A stretch of 64,000 bases of DNA from Microbacterium sp. W4I4 (GTDB lineage: Bacteria; Actinomycetota; Actinomycetes; Actinomycetales; Microbacteriaceae): contig NZ_JAUSXT010000001.1 of NCBI RefSeq assembly GCF_030816235.1, forward strand, positions 1,550,001 to 1,614,000. The letters run 5' to 3'. Below the pieces are notes generated by a model. It made no database searches and was not told where the DNA came from. It worked only from the letters and a program-made list of their open reading frames with translations. The translations under genes were made by a program, and so were the position numbers. Below, piece by piece: positions 17,659 through 31,052 of this stretch (the first letter of the stretch is position 1; each line of letters opens with the position of its first letter).

Positions 17659-17716
17659 GGTATTCATTGTAATAAAATCGGGAGCGAATCATCCACACGC
17701 AGAGCGGGAGAAGAAC
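17659..17716. promoter_or_regulatory. Divergent promoter between NO-module operon and DUF2249 gene
   Basis: A good -10 TACAAT (17671-17666, minus strand) sits 7 nt before the regulator's GTG. No consensus -35 is visible, which suggests activation or repression control. The region is AT-rich (tattcattgtaataaaat) compared with its surroundings and must also serve the plus-strand DUF2249 gene. Confidence 0.55.
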
Positions 17717-18031
17717 ATGGGAGACATCGAGATCCACCGATCGAGGTCAGAGGCGACCAACCAGTCCCCCACCGCAGGCTGCACCTGCGGCGAGGTCGAC
17801 GAGGAGCTTCCCGAACTCGACGTGCAGACCATCCCGCACGCCGTTCGTCACGCCGCGATCTTCGGCGCGATCGAGTCGCTGCGCCCCGGTGCGGCCATGG
17901 TGATCTCCGCCACGCACAACCCGGTACCCCTGCTCACCCAGCTCGAAGCCAAGCACGGCGCCGCTTTCAAAGCCCGCTACCTCGACGAGGGCCCCGATCG
18001 CTGGCGCATCCTGGTCCGCAACGCGGCCTGA
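17717..18031 (+). CDS. DUF2249 domain protein
   Basis: A 104-residue protein. The DUF2249 domain covers about residues 33-104 (LDVQTIPHAVRHAAIFGAIESL; LEAKHGAAFKARYLDEGPDRW). A CTCGE motif at residues 21-25 could bind metal. DUF2249 proteins commonly sit beside hemerythrins, nitrite or NO reductases and NO-responsive regulators, which agrees with the divergent nitrite reductase operon. ATG start with GGGAGAAG upstream; in-frame sequence before it lies antisense to the regulator and is not coding. Biochemical role unknown. Confidence 0.88.
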   Translation: MGDIEIHRSRSEATNQSPTAGCTCGEVDEELPELDVQTIPHAVRHAAIFGAIESLRPGAAMVISATHNPVPLLTQLEAKHGAAFKARYLDEGPDRWRILVRNAA

Positions 18032-18078
18032 GTCGGAGCGGGCGACCGGATGTCGGCGGCCCGTGGCCGGGTCGGTGC

Positions 18079-18579
18079 ATGGAACCAATCACCCTGCGCC
18101 CATGGTCGACCGACGATCTGCCGCTGCTGCGGCGCGGGAACACCCCCGAGATGACGACGTATCTCAACGGTCCGGAGACCGATGAGCAGGTCCAGGAGCG
18201 TCAGGAGCGCTATCTGCGGCTCTGCGAGTCCGGCGAAGCGCGCATCTTCGCCATCCTCGCGGCCGATCAGCCGGTCGGATCCATCGCGTACTGGCAGATG
18301 GAGTGGCACGACGAGCCCGCCTTCGAGGCCGGATGGTTCGTCGTGCCCGAGGCGCAGGGCAGAGGCGTCGCATCGCAGGCACTCGCCCTGATCATCGAAG
18401 ATGCTCGGACGCAGCGTGGCGACAGGCGGATGCTGACCGCCTGCCCCGCCATAGAGAACATCGCGTCCAACAGCGTCTGCCGACACAACGGCTTCACGCT
18501 GCACGGCACGTTCACGGAGACCTTCCGCGGTGCAGATCTCGCCCACAACGACTGGGCGCTGGATCTGACCACGGTCTGA
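18079..18579 (+). CDS. GNAT family N-acetyltransferase
   Basis: A 166-residue GNAT-fold acyltransferase. The acetyl-CoA pyrophosphate-binding loop is visible in VVPEAQGRGVASQAL (about 93-107), followed by NIASNSVCRHNGFTLHG (about 133-149), the usual Asn-containing helix and final strands. It resembles RimJ/RimL-type enzymes that modify proteins or small amines, but the substrate is unknown. The start ATG at 18079 lacks a good ribosome site; it follows the DUF2249 gene by 47 bp and may be co-transcribed. A strong terminator lies 23 bp after the stop. Confidence 0.88.
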   Translation: MEPITLRPWSTDDLPLLRRGNTPEMTTYLNGPETDEQVQERQERYLRLCESGEARIFAILAADQPVGSIAYWQMEWHDEPAFEAGWFVVPEAQGRGVASQALALIIEDARTQRGDRRMLTACPAIENIASNSVCRHNGFTLHGTFTETFRGADLAHNDWALDLTTV

Positions 18580-18602
18580 GCACGGATCACGCCCGCAGAC
18601 AG

Positions 18603-18633
18603 AGGAAGGCCCCCGCGCTGCGAGGGCCTTCCT
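18603..18633. terminator. Hairpin terminator between GNAT gene and tRNA-Tyr
   Basis: Perfect 10-bp stem aggaaggccc/gggccttcct. Convergent position means it can serve both the GNAT gene and the tRNA-Tyr gene. Confidence 0.85.
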
Positions 18634-18637
18634 GATG

Positions 18638-18719
18638 TGGCAAGTACTGGATTCGAACCAGTGAAGTCGATGACGGCTGATTTACAGTCAGCTCCCTTTG
18701 GCCGCTCGGGCAACTTGCC
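18638..18719 (-). tRNA. tRNA-Tyr (anticodon GTA)
   Basis: An 82-nt class II tRNA on the reverse strand: acceptor GGCAAGT/ACTTGCC, anticodon stem CTGA/TCAG with loop containing GTA, a long variable arm and T arm CTGG TTCGAAT CCAG. Discriminator A. Confidence 0.95.
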
Positions 18720-18805
18720 AGTGCACCCCCGTCCGGCTTGTCCAGTCAACCGGGGGCGCGAGTATCAAGCATACCGGTCAGAACCGGCGTCAAGAAATCG
18801 AAGGC

Positions 18806-19726
18806 TCAGCTCCCGAACACACCGCGCTCCGACTCGGCGAGCGACTCGGGCGTGCGCAGCAGCCCGCCCTCCGAGCGGACCGTCGCCGCGGCGATCGCCA
18901 TCGCCCGATCCAGCAGGCGCTGCCACTCGGCAGCCGACGACGGATGCCCCTCCACGAGCCCCTCGGCGACGGCGGCGAGCGTGGCATCCCCCGCCCCGAC
19001 GGTGTCGATGACAGGCCCCGGCAGCGCGGCGATCGGGGCGGTGACTTCACCGGCATCCGACTCCAGCACGGCACCATCCGCCCCTGCGGTCGCCAGGACG
19101 GCGCTCACGCCCAGATCCCGCAGCCGAGCCCGCAGCGCGTCCAGATCGCCGTCGTAGAGGAGCACGGCGTCATCGGCACCGACCTTGACCAGCTCGGCGC
19201 GGGAGGCGAGCTGCTCGAAGCCGCGCACGAACTCCGCGCGGTCGTGCAGCATCCCGGCGCGCGGGTTCGGGTCGATCACCAGACGCGCGTCGCCCAGGGC
19301 ATCCGACAGCGCCGCGACCTCGGCCTCGACATCGAACGGGAAGCAGCTGACGGCGACCAGCGCGGCCTGCGAGATCGCCGCGCGGGCCGCGTCGGAGTAA
19401 CGGATGCTGCGCCGCTGCGCGGCCTCGTTGAAGACGTACTGCGGCTCGCCGTTCTCCGCCCGCTGGACGATCGCCCGCGAGGAGCCGAGCGCGGACGGGC
19501 TCTCGATCAGTGCCACACCATGATCGGAGAGGTACTCGCGGATGTGGTCGCCCGCGGCATCCGCTCCCATCATCGCGATCAGGGTGACCGGCACGCCGAG
19601 CCGCTGCAGCCCCACGGCCACGTTCAGCGCGGCCCCTCCGACCAGCTCGCGGATGCCAGTGGCATCCCGGATCTCATCGATCAGCGCATCGCCGATGACG
19701 ACGACTTCCGTGTTCTCAGTGCTCAC
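18806..19726 (-). CDS. PfkB family carbohydrate kinase
   Basis: A 306-residue ribokinase-like sugar kinase. The N-terminal substrate-binding segment GGAALNVAVGLQRLG (about 30-44) and the PfkB signature DTVGAGDATLAA (about 239-250), with the catalytic Asp of GAGD, are both present. Closest in style to fructokinases or ribokinases; the sugar cannot be named. The GTG start at 19726 has TAGTCT exactly 6 nt upstream and no usable ribosome site, so the transcript is probably leaderless. It is downstream of the rpoC terminator and not part of that operon. Confidence 0.92.
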   Translation of the reverse strand: MSTENTEVVVIGDALIDEIRDATGIRELVGGAALNVAVGLQRLGVPVTLIAMMGADAAGDHIREYLSDHGVALIESPSALGSSRAIVQRAENGEPQYVFNEAAQRRSIRYSDAARAAISQAALVAVSCFPFDVEAEVAALSDALGDARLVIDPNPRAGMLHDRAEFVRGFEQLASRAELVKVGADDAVLLYDGDLDALRARLRDLGVSAVLATAGADGAVLESDAGEVTAPIAALPGPVIDTVGAGDATLAAVAEGLVEGHPSSAAEWQRLLDRAMAIAAATVRSEGGLLRTPESLAESERGVFGS

Positions 19727-19841
19727 TCCGTGAGACTATCGCGAGGCGAGCAGCCTTCGCGGGCCGCACATGGCCGCATCCGCGCGTGGGAGGCGACCAG
19801 ACGCACCCCGCGAACCCCGGATGCCGAGCGACTCGACGACG

Positions 19842-19876
19842 AAGGCCCCGGCCCTCCGAAGAGGGGCCGGGGCCTT
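19842..19876 (-). terminator. rpoBC operon terminator
   Basis: A 13-bp GC stem (aaggccccggccc paired with its near-perfect complement ending at 19876), 15 nt after the rpoC stop codon, followed on the minus strand by a short pyrimidine-containing stretch. Confidence 0.85.
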
Positions 19877-19890
19877 TCAAGCGATCACAC

Positions 19891-23757
<3,867 letters not shown>

Positions 23758-23796
23758 TTGTTCTCCTGGGTAGAAAATCTGTCGAATGAGCCGAGA

Positions 23797-26700
23797 TCAG
23801 ATCTCGTCGATCGATGCGGCTTCGAAACGGCTGGAGATGTTGATGCCGAGCTCCTCCGCCGCGCGGAAGGCCTCGTCATCGGTGTCGCGGAGGTTGACCG
23901 GGGTGCCGTCCGCCGAGAGGACCTCGACGTTCAGGCACAGCGACTGCATCTCCTTCATGAGCACCTTGAAGGACTCGGGGATGCCGGGCTCCTGGATGTT
24001 CTCGCCCTTGACGATCGCCTCGTACACCTTGACGCGGCCGAGGATGTCGTCGGACTTGATCGTGAGCAGCTCCTGCAGTGCGTAAGCGGCGCCGTAGGCC
24101 TCGAGGGCCCACACCTCCATCTCACCGAAGCGCTGTCCACCGAACTGCGCCTTTCCACCGAGAGGCTGCTGGGTGATCATCGAGTACGGACCCGTGGAGC
24201 GCGCGTGGATCTTGTCGTCGACCAGGTGGTGCAGCTTCAGGATGTACATGTAGCCGACCGAGACCGGAGCCGGGAACGGCTCGCCGGAGCGGCCGTCGAA
24301 CAGCTGGGTCTTGCCCGAGCGGTCGATCAGGCGCACACCGTCGCGGGTCTCGAGCGTGGAGTCGAGCAGACCCGAGATCTCCGGCTCGCTGGCGCCGTCG
24401 AACACCGGGGTCGCGACCTTGGTGTTCGGAGCGACATCGCGTGCGTCGTCCGGGAGGTGAGCCGCCCACTCCGGGTTGCCCTCGACCTTCCAGCCGGTCT
24501 TGGCGATCCACCCGAGGTGGGTCTCCAGAACCTGACCGAAGTTCATTCGACCCGGGATGCCGAGCGGGTTGAGCACCACGTCGACCGGCGTGCCGTCCGA
24601 GAGGAACGGCATGTCCTCGACGGGGAGGATCTTCGCGATGACACCCTTGTTGCCGTGACGGCCGGCGAGCTTGTCGCCCTCGGTGATCTTGCGCTTCTGG
24701 GCGATGTAGACCACCACGCGGCGGTTGACGCCCGAGCCCAGCTCGTCGTCGCCCTCCTCGGCGTTGAACTCCTTGACGGCGATGATCGTGCCCTGCTCGC
24801 CGTGCGGAACCTTCAGCGAGGTGTCGCGAACCTCACGGCTCTTCTCGTTGAAGATCGCGCGCAGCAGGCGCTCCTCGGCGCTCAGCTCGGTCTCGCCCTT
24901 CGGCGTGACCTTGCCGACGAGGATGTCGCCGGGGCGGACCTCGGCGCCGATGCGGATGATGCCGCGCTCGTCGAGGTCCTTCAGCAGCTCGGGGCTGACG
25001 TTGGGGAGGTCACGGGTGATCTCCTCCTTGCCCAGCTTCGTGTCGCGGGCGTCGACCTCGTACTCCTCGATGTGGATCGAGGAGAGGGTGTCGTCCTTCA
25101 CCAGCTCCTGGCTGAGGATGATCGCGTCCTCGAAGTTGTGACCCTCCCACGGCATGAACGCGACGAGCAGGTTCTTGCCGAGCGCGAGCTCGCCGTTCTC
25201 GGTGGCGGGGCCGTCGGCGATGACCTCGCCGACCTCCACGCGCTCACCGGCGTTGACGACCACGCGCTGGTTGTAGGACGTGCCCTGGTTGGAGCGGTCG
25301 AACTTGCGCAGGTGGTACTCCTGCGTGCCGCCCTCGTCGAGCATGACGACGACGCGGTCCGCGGAGACCTCGCTGACGACACCGGCCTTGTGCGCGGTGA
25401 CAACGTCACCGGCGTCGATGGCCGTGTAGCCCTCCATACCGGTTCCGACCAGCGGCGAGTCGCTGCGCAGCAGCGGCACAGCCTGACGCTGCATGTTGGC
25501 ACCCATGAGGGCGCGCTGTGCGTCGTCGTGCTCGAGGAACGGCACGAGCGAGGTCGCGACCGACACCATCTGGCGCGGGGAGACATCGATGTAGCCGATC
25601 TCCTCGGGCAGGAACAGGTCGACCTCACCCGATCCGCCACGGGGGCGGGCAAGCACGTGGCTCTCGGTGAAGGCGCCGTTCTTGGCCAGCGGTGCGTTGG
25701 CCTGAGCGATGTTGAAGTCGGCTTCCTCGGCCGCCGTCAGGTAATCGATCTGGTCGGTGACCTTGCCGCCCTCGACCTTGCGGTACGGGGTCTCGATGAA
25801 ACCGAACGAGTTGATGCGCGCGAACGTCGCGAGCGCACCGATCAGACCGATGTTCGGGCCTTCAGGAGTCTCGATCGGGCACATGCGGCCGTAGTGCGAG
25901 GGGTGGACGTCACGGACCTCGACGCCGGCGCGGTCACGGCTCAGACCACCGGGGCCGAGGGCCGAGAGGCGGCGCTTGTTGGTCAGACCCGCGAGCGGGT
26001 TGTTCTGGTCCATGAACTGCGACAGCTGCGAGGTTCCGAAGAACTCCTTGATCGCGGCGACGACGGGGCGCACGTTGATCAGGGTCTGCGGGGTGATCGC
26101 CTCGATGTCCTGCGTGGTCATGCGCTCGCGGACGACGCGCTCCATGCGGGACAGACCGGTGCGGACCTGGTTCTGGATCAGCTCGCCGACCGCGCGGATG
26201 CGACGGTTGCCGAAGTTGTCGATGTCATCGGGCGCGATGCGGATGTCGGCCTTCTTGCCCGAGCGGATGCCGGGGAAGGTCTCGTCGCCGCGGTGCAGGC
26301 GCACCAGGTACTTGATCGTCGCGACGATGTCCTCGACGGTCAGCACCGAGTCGGTGAGAGAGCCGGCGAGACCGAGCTTCTGGTTGATCTTGTAACGACC
26401 GACCTTGGCCAGGTCGTAGCGCTTCGGGTTGAAGTAGAAGTTGTCCAGCAGCGCGCGCGCGGCCTCGGCGGCCACCTGCTCGCCCGGACGCAGCTTGCGG
26501 TAGATGTCGCGCAGCGCGTCTTCCTTGGTGAGGATGGTGTCCTTCGCCAGGGTCTCCTCGATGGAGGGGAAGCCGGCGAACTCGGCGAGGATCTCCTCGC
26601 TGGTCATGCCCAGAGCCTTCAGGAAGACCGTGACCGACTGCTTGCGCTTGCGATCGATGCGTACGCCGACCTGGTCGCGCTTGTCGACCTCGAACTCGAG

Positions 26701-27297
26701 CCATGCACCACGGCTGGGGATGACGCGAGCGGTGACGATGTCCTTGTCACTGGTCTTGTCGGGCGACTTGTCGAAGTAGACGCCGGGCGAGCGGACGAGC
26801 TGCGAGACGACGACGCGCTCGGAGCCGTTGATGATGAACGTGCCCTTGCCGGTCTGCAGGGGGAAGTCGCCCATGAAGACGGTCTGCGTCTTGATCTCAC
26901 CCGTGAGGTGGTTCATGAACTCGGCCTCGACGTACAGCGGTGCGGCGTAGGTCTTGCCGCGCTCCTTGCACTCGTCGATCGAGTACTTCTCAGGCTCGAG
27001 GTACGGGTTCGTGAACGAGAGCTGCATCGTCTCGCCGAGGTCCTCAATCGGGGAGATCTCCTCGAAGATCTCTCCCAGACCCGAGATCTCGGAGACATCG
27101 GTGCGACCGGCCTTCTTCGCCTCGGCGAGGCGGGCCTTCCAGTCATCGTTCCCGACGAGCCAGCCGAACGACTCGGTCTGCAGCGCGAGCAGATCCGGGA
27201 CCTCCAGCGTGTCGGAGATCTTGGCGAACGAGAGGCGGGATACTCCGCGGCCGTTCTTCTTAGTGGTGGATGTGGATGCGTTGCGAGCAGCAGCCAA
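23797..27297 (-). CDS. rpoB: DNA-directed RNA polymerase subunit beta
   Basis: Full-length 1166-residue beta subunit. Start taken as TTG 27297 (protein begins LAAARNAS), 8 nt after GGAGG; the longer frame to 27387 has no homology-like sequence. The rifampicin-resistance region is clear: [20 protein letters not shown] then [11 protein letters not shown]. The residue equivalent to E. coli His526 is Asn440 (codon 25978-25980), and the one for Ser522 is Ala. Asp516 and Ser531 equivalents are retained. Asn at 526 is a known low-level rifampicin-resistance change in other bacteria. Confidence 0.98.
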   Translation of the reverse strand: MAAARNASTSTTKKNGRGVSRLSFAKISDTLEVPDLLALQTESFGWLVGNDDWKARLAEAKKAGRTDVSEISGLGEIFEEISPIEDLGETMQLSFTNPYLEPEKYSIDECKERGKTYAAPLYVEAEFMNHLTGEIKTQTVFMGDFPLQTGKGTFIINGSERVVVSQLVRSPGVYFDKSPDKTSDKDIVTARVIPSRGAWLEFEVDKRDQVGVRIDRKRKQSVTVFLKALGMTSEEILAEFAGFPSIEETLAKDTILTKEDALRDIYRKLRPGEQVAAEAARALLDNFYFNPKRYDLAKVGRYKINQKLGLAGSLTDSVLTVEDIVATIKYLVRLHRGDETFPGIRSGKKADIRIAPDDIDNFGNRRIRAVGELIQNQVRTGLSRMERVVRERMTTQDIEAITPQTLINVRPVVAAIKEFFGTSQLSQFMDQNNPLAGLTNKRRLSALGPGGLSRDRAGVEVRDVHPSHYGRMCPIETPEGPNIGLIGALATFARINSFGFIETPYRKVEGGKVTDQIDYLTAAEEADFNIAQANAPLAKNGAFTESHVLARPRGGSGEVDLFLPEEIGYIDVSPRQMVSVATSLVPFLEHDDAQRALMGANMQRQAVPLLRSDSPLVGTGMEGYTAIDAGDVVTAHKAGVVSEVSADRVVVMLDEGGTQEYHLRKFDRSNQGTSYNQRVVVNAGERVEVGEVIADGPATENGELALGKNLLVAFMPWEGHNFEDAIILSQELVKDDTLSSIHIEEYEVDARDTKLGKEEITRDLPNVSPELLKDLDERGIIRIGAEVRPGDILVGKVTPKGETELSAEERLLRAIFNEKSREVRDTSLKVPHGEQGTIIAVKEFNAEEGDDELGSGVNRRVVVYIAQKRKITEGDKLAGRHGNKGVIAKILPVEDMPFLSDGTPVDVVLNPLGIPGRMNFGQVLETHLGWIAKTGWKVEGNPEWAAHLPDDARDVAPNTKVATPVFDGASEPEISGLLDSTLETRDGVRLIDRSGKTQLFDGRSGEPFPAPVSVGYMYILKLHHLVDDKIHARSTGPYSMITQQPLGGKAQFGGQRFGEMEVWALEAYGAAYALQELLTIKSDDILGRVKVYEAIVKGENIQEPGIPESFKVLMKEMQSLCLNVEVLSADGTPVNLRDTDDEAFRAAEELGINISSRFEAASIDEI

Positions 27298-27419
27298 GGG
27301 AGTAACCTCCGTGAGCCCGGGCAGGGCTGGTCGATTCCTAGACGGTGGAGTGTGCGCACGAGAGCTCAACGAATTGCCGACCACCATATGAGGGCACGGA
27401 GAAGCGAGCGCAACTACTA

Positions 27420-27448
27420 ACTATATGTCGAGAATCACGACATGGCAA
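27420..27448 (-). promoter_or_regulatory. rpoBC promoter
   Basis: Minus-strand -35 TTGCCA (27448-27443) and -10 TATAGT (27425-27420) are separated by 17 bp. The spacer is itself an inverted repeat (TGTCG-tgattct-CGACA) that fills it exactly, so a repressor or activator might bind there. It predicts a leader of about 115 nt before the TTG start, with nothing else recognisable in it. Confidence 0.75.
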
Positions 27449-27534
27449 GCTGAATCCTTGACCAATTCCGGAAGCTGCGGTATGAGCATCCGATCTCGGC
27501 TCGTTCTCCGGCGTCGCAGGTAGGGTCGGATGCC

Positions 27535-28782
27535 ATGAAGCGGACCCCGATGGCGAAGCACGCTCCGCACTCCACCCCCACCGCATGGGGTTCGCTGCTG
27601 TGGATGCTGGGCATCGGCCTCGCCGTCGTCACCGTCTCCGCGGTGGCCATCGCAGGGTTCGTGATCATGGATCTCGCGCAGCGGGTGGGCAAGGATGCCG
27701 TGACGCTCGAGGGCGCCCCGAAGGCGCCGCCGCCCTCGCTCGGCGAGTTCCCCGGCGCGTTCTCGATCCTGCTGATCGGCACGGACGAGTGCGGCGCACT
27801 CTCGAAGAAGATGCTCGGACCGCGCTGCGAGCGCGAGGACGGCATCCTGAACGACATCAACCTGCTCGTGCACGTGTCCGCGGCACCCCGCCGGGTGACG
27901 GCCGTCTCCCTCCCCCGTGACCTGATGCTGGAGGTGCCGCAGTGCACACGGGAAGACGGCAGTACGGCATCCGCAATGCGCAAGGCTCCGATCAACACCG
28001 TCTACTCGCACGCCGGACTGTCGTGCGTGGCGAAGACGGTGACGCAGCTGAGCGGAATCGACGTCGACTTCGCCGCCAAGCTCAGCTTCGACGGAGTCAT
28101 GGAGATCACCGACGCCATCGGCGGAGTCGAGGTGTGCATCGGCCCGGAGGGTCTGCACGACCCGCACAACACCGGATTGGACTGGGGACCGGGTCCCCGG
28201 ACCATCAAGGGCTACGACGCCCTGCAGTTCATCCGGGTGCGGCACGGCATCGGCGACGGCAGCGACCTGTCGCGCATCTCCAACCAGCAGCAGTACATGT
28301 CGAGGCTCGCCCGCACCATCCTCAGCAGCGAGACGCTCACCGACATCCCCAAGATGATCCGACTGGCCGGCACGATCGTCGACAACGTGCAGGCCAGCAG
28401 CGAACTGGCCGACCCGCTGCGGCTCGCCCAGCTGGCGCTCGCGATGAAGGACGTGCGGTTCGACGACTTCCTGTTCCTGCAGCTGCCCACGGTGGAGGAT
28501 CCACAGGCACCGGAGCAGCGGGTGGTGGAGAACACCGCCGCAGCGGCGCCGATGTGGAAGGCGATCATCGACGGTCGGTCCATGCGGATCACCGGCACGG
28601 CGAGCAGCCACGGCAGCGCGACCGTGGAGACGCCGACCGCACCGCCTGCAGGGCAGCCCTCGGCATCCCCCTCGTCGAAGCCCTCCTCGACGCCCGGGTC
28701 GACGCCCGGGGACGAGACCGTGCTCTCCCCTCAGATCAGCGGCATCGACCTGAACCAGCAGACCTGCACCAGCTCCCGCTGA
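27535..28782 (+). CDS. LytR-CpsA-Psr (LCP) family cell-wall glycopolymer ligase
   Basis: A 415-residue type II membrane protein: one transmembrane helix (about 22-45), then an extracellular LCP domain (about 75-310). LCP enzymes transfer glycopolymers from polyprenyl phosphate carriers to peptidoglycan. The usual arginine/aspartate positions appear in LLIGTDE, SLPRDLMLEVP and QFIRVRHGIGDGSDLSRISNQQQYM. The C-terminal 60 residues are Ser/Pro/Thr-rich and flexible. TAGGGT lies 8 nt before the ATG. It is divergent from rpoB and upstream of the spermidine-synthase-like gene. Confidence 0.93.
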   Translation: MKRTPMAKHAPHSTPTAWGSLLWMLGIGLAVVTVSAVAIAGFVIMDLAQRVGKDAVTLEGAPKAPPPSLGEFPGAFSILLIGTDECGALSKKMLGPRCEREDGILNDINLLVHVSAAPRRVTAVSLPRDLMLEVPQCTREDGSTASAMRKAPINTVYSHAGLSCVAKTVTQLSGIDVDFAAKLSFDGVMEITDAIGGVEVCIGPEGLHDPHNTGLDWGPGPRTIKGYDALQFIRVRHGIGDGSDLSRISNQQQYMSRLARTILSSETLTDIPKMIRLAGTIVDNVQASSELADPLRLAQLALAMKDVRFDDFLFLQLPTVEDPQAPEQRVVENTAAAAPMWKAIIDGRSMRITGTASSHGSATVETPTAPPAGQPSASPSSKPSSTPGSTPGDETVLSPQISGIDLNQQTCTSSR

Positions 28783-28805
28783 TCACGCCTCGCTAGGCTC
28801 GACCC

Positions 28806-29675
28806 ATGGGACGTGTGCGCGGGCGTGATGCCGAGAACCCCCGGGCACGGCTGGACCACGGCGGCATCGCCGAGATCGCCCCGAGCGAGTTCGCCGGCGG
28901 CTTCGAGCTGATCGTCGACGGCACCCCGCAGTCGCACGTGGATCCGGAAGACGCCACTCACCTGCACTTCGAGTACATCGTGCGGATGGGCGCGGTCATC
29001 GATCAGCTCGGCGCCTCGGCATCCGCTCCCCTCAGCGTCGTGCACCTGGGGGCGGGCGCCCTCACGATCCCGCGCTACATCGCCGCCACGCGACCGGGCT
29101 CGCGCCAGCAGGTGATCGAACTCGAGGCACCCCTCGTCGAGCTCGTGCGCGAGCACCTTCCACTGCCGCGGGGAGCGGCCATCCGCATCCGGATCGGCGA
29201 CGCGCGCGAAGGGCTGCGACGCCTGCCACCGGCGATGACCGGCAACTGCGACCTCGTCGTGTCGGACGTGTTCTCCGGCGCGCAGACGCCCGCACACCTG
29301 ACGAGCGTGGAGTTCTACCGCGAGATCGCGACACTGCTCTCCCCCACCGGCGTTCTGCTGGTGAACGTCGCCGACGGCCCAGGGCTGGCCTTCGCGCGGC
29401 GGCAGGTCGCGACGTCCGCGTCCGTGTTCCCGGATGTGGCGCTGCTGGCGGACGCGCAGGTGCTCAAGGGCCGCAGGTTCGGGAACCTCGTGCTCGCGGC
29501 ATCCGCCACCGACCTGCCGACCGACTGGCTGCCCCGACTGCTGGCCGCAGGCCCGCACCCGGCGAAGATCGCGCAGGGCGCGGAGGTCGCCGCGTTCGCG
29601 CGCGGCGCGGCACTGGTGACGGATGCCGATGCCGTGGCGTCCCCGAAGCCCGACTCCGGACTCTTCCTGCGCTGA
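28806..29675 (+). CDS. Spermidine synthase-like protein
   Basis: A 289-residue Rossmann methyltransferase-fold protein of the spermidine-synthase-like group. The nucleotide-binding glycine loop is VVHLGAGALTIPRYIA (about 78-93), the acidic residue after strand 2 is in VIELEAPLVEL, and the GDAREGL and VVSDVFSGAQTP segments correspond to the decarboxy-SAM and amine region. The DAF-type motif is altered to DVF, so true aminopropyltransferase activity is doubtful. TAGGCT lies exactly 6 nt before the ATG, indicating a leaderless transcript starting 24 bp after the LCP gene. Confidence 0.85.
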   Translation: MGRVRGRDAENPRARLDHGGIAEIAPSEFAGGFELIVDGTPQSHVDPEDATHLHFEYIVRMGAVIDQLGASASAPLSVVHLGAGALTIPRYIAATRPGSRQQVIELEAPLVELVREHLPLPRGAAIRIRIGDAREGLRRLPPAMTGNCDLVVSDVFSGAQTPAHLTSVEFYREIATLLSPTGVLLVNVADGPGLAFARRQVATSASVFPDVALLADAQVLKGRRFGNLVLAASATDLPTDWLPRLLAAGPHPAKIAQGAEVAAFARGAALVTDADAVASPKPDSGLFLR

Positions 29676-29702
29676 CCGCACCGCGTTCGCTCCCCTGCCC
29701 CC

Positions 29703-29819
29703 CGCGGATGGAAAACGTGGGCCCACGCACCGTCCTACCGTCGAAAAGCATCCGCGTGGTGGACTCGCAGATGGATTTCGCCGTCTCCAGTGCTCCGGTA
29801 ACGACATTTTCCATCCGCG
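29703..29819. repeat. 117-bp inverted-repeat element
   Basis: Perfect 13-bp terminal inverted repeats (cgcggatggaaaa at 29703-29715 and its complement at 29807-29819). Inside are a 12-bp palindrome cgtgggcccacg (29716-29727), an inverted catccgcg (29749-29756) and another gatggattt. No open frame. Lies between two plus-strand genes; the rest of 29676-29935 has no gene. Confidence 0.75.
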
Positions 29820-29935
29820 CCGAGTTCGTCAGGCGATCGGACCGGCCGGCTTGACCGATATCCTGGCGTGCCTCGAACGGTTCCCGGGTCAGCGATGCAG
29901 ACTGGGAGGACGGTCGCGGAGAGGAGTCAGCAGTC

Positions 29936-30463
29936 GTGAATTTGATCCAGGGTTACGACCCCGACACCCTTCGCGAGATCGTCGATGCGCGCGAGTGCAC
30001 GATGCGTCTCGCCGAGATCGAGAACCAGCGCAGCCTGCCCGTCCTGCTGGAGCGGGTGTGGCTGCTGAAGGTGCTCGAGCGCCTCGACGAAGCCCTCGAG
30101 CTCGCCGATGAGGCGGTTCGCCAGGCGCGCATGGCAGGCACCCGCAAGGACGTGCTGCGCGCCCGCGTGCTGCACGCCACCATCCTGCAGAACCGCGGCG
30201 CGCACGCCGCCGCCTCCCAGGAGTTCGTGACCTGCGCCAACGAGGCCGAGGGACAGGGCTGGGCCGGCATCGCCGCCTTCGCGCATCAGCACCGCGGCCG
30301 CAACGCCTACGAGGCGCGGGACTTCGACGAGGCGCGGGAGAGCTTCAAGCAGTCGCTGTTCCTGCGACGCGCGGCAGGCGCCGACGACTCAGATCTCGAG
30401 CAGGCGCTGCGTTCGATCGAGGCTGCCGAGCGGCGCGGTGCCGAGACGAGTGCGCTCGTCTGA
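29936..30463 (+). CDS. Tetratricopeptide-repeat protein
   Basis: A 175-residue all-helical cytosolic protein with about three TPR-like units (LLKVLERLDEALELADEAV; LHATILQNRGAHAAASQEFV; GRNAYEARDFDEARESFKQS). The TPR consensus Gly/Ala and Tyr/Phe positions are recognisable. It probably acts as a protein-binding scaffold; partners unknown. GTG start with GAGGAG 10 nt upstream. No signal peptide or membrane helix. The next gene (SprT-like) has its own leaderless promoter, so this is likely monocistronic. Confidence 0.85.
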   Translation: MNLIQGYDPDTLREIVDARECTMRLAEIENQRSLPVLLERVWLLKVLERLDEALELADEAVRQARMAGTRKDVLRARVLHATILQNRGAHAAASQEFVTCANEAEGQGWAGIAAFAHQHRGRNAYEARDFDEARESFKQSLFLRRAAGADDSDLEQALRSIEAAERRGAETSALV

Positions 30464-30551
30464 GCCTTTGGTCATCTGAGCCCGTGGCTCTGCTCATCCG
30501 GCATCCGCGGTCTTCACCCCTGATGTCGGCGGACCGTTCTACGCTGATCCC

Positions 30552-31040
30552 ATGGCTGATCTGAACCGCGTGCGCGTCTGGGCACAGGCGCTGATCACCA
30601 TGCATCTCGATGCATCGTGGACGTTCGACTTCGATCACGCCAAGCGCCGCGCGGGGCTGTGCGACTACCGCCGCAAGCGCATAACGGTATCGCGGTATCT
30701 GGCCGCCCGGTTCGAGGACGACGAGGTGCATCAGACACTGCTGCACGAGGTGGCGCACGCCGTCGCCGGTCACGCCGCCGCGCACGGGCCGGAGTGGAAG
30801 CGCGTCGCTCGCGACCTGGGTTACGTCGGCGGCACGACGCATCACGGCGAGACGGCGACCGAACTCGCACCGTGGGTCGGGCGCTGCCCCGCGGGACACG
30901 TCACCTACCGTCACCGCCGACCGGCACGGGAGACGTCGTGCGCGAAGTGCTCGCGCCGATTCGATCAGCGCTACCTGTTCACCTGGACGCGCCGGGAGAT
31001 CACGCCGGCCGACCGACTGGCCGCACAGCTGCCGCGCTGA
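30552..31040 (+). CDS. SprT-like zinc metalloprotease-fold protein
   Basis: A 162-residue SprT/Spartan-like protein. The metalloprotease helix HEVAH occupies residues 65-69, with the extra ligand His78 in AAHGPEW. A C-terminal zinc ribbon with CPAGH and CAKC completes the family layout. Eukaryotic Spartan degrades DNA-protein crosslinks; bacterial roles are little known. The protein is cytosolic. No ribosome site: TACGCT (30540-30545) lies exactly 6 nt before the ATG, a leaderless arrangement. Confidence 0.92.
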   Translation: MADLNRVRVWAQALITMHLDASWTFDFDHAKRRAGLCDYRRKRITVSRYLAARFEDDEVHQTLLHEVAHAVAGHAAAHGPEWKRVARDLGYVGGTTHHGETATELAPWVGRCPAGHVTYRHRRPARETSCAKCSRRFDQRYLFTWTRREITPADRLAAQLPR

Positions 31041-31052
31041 GCACTTCCGACT

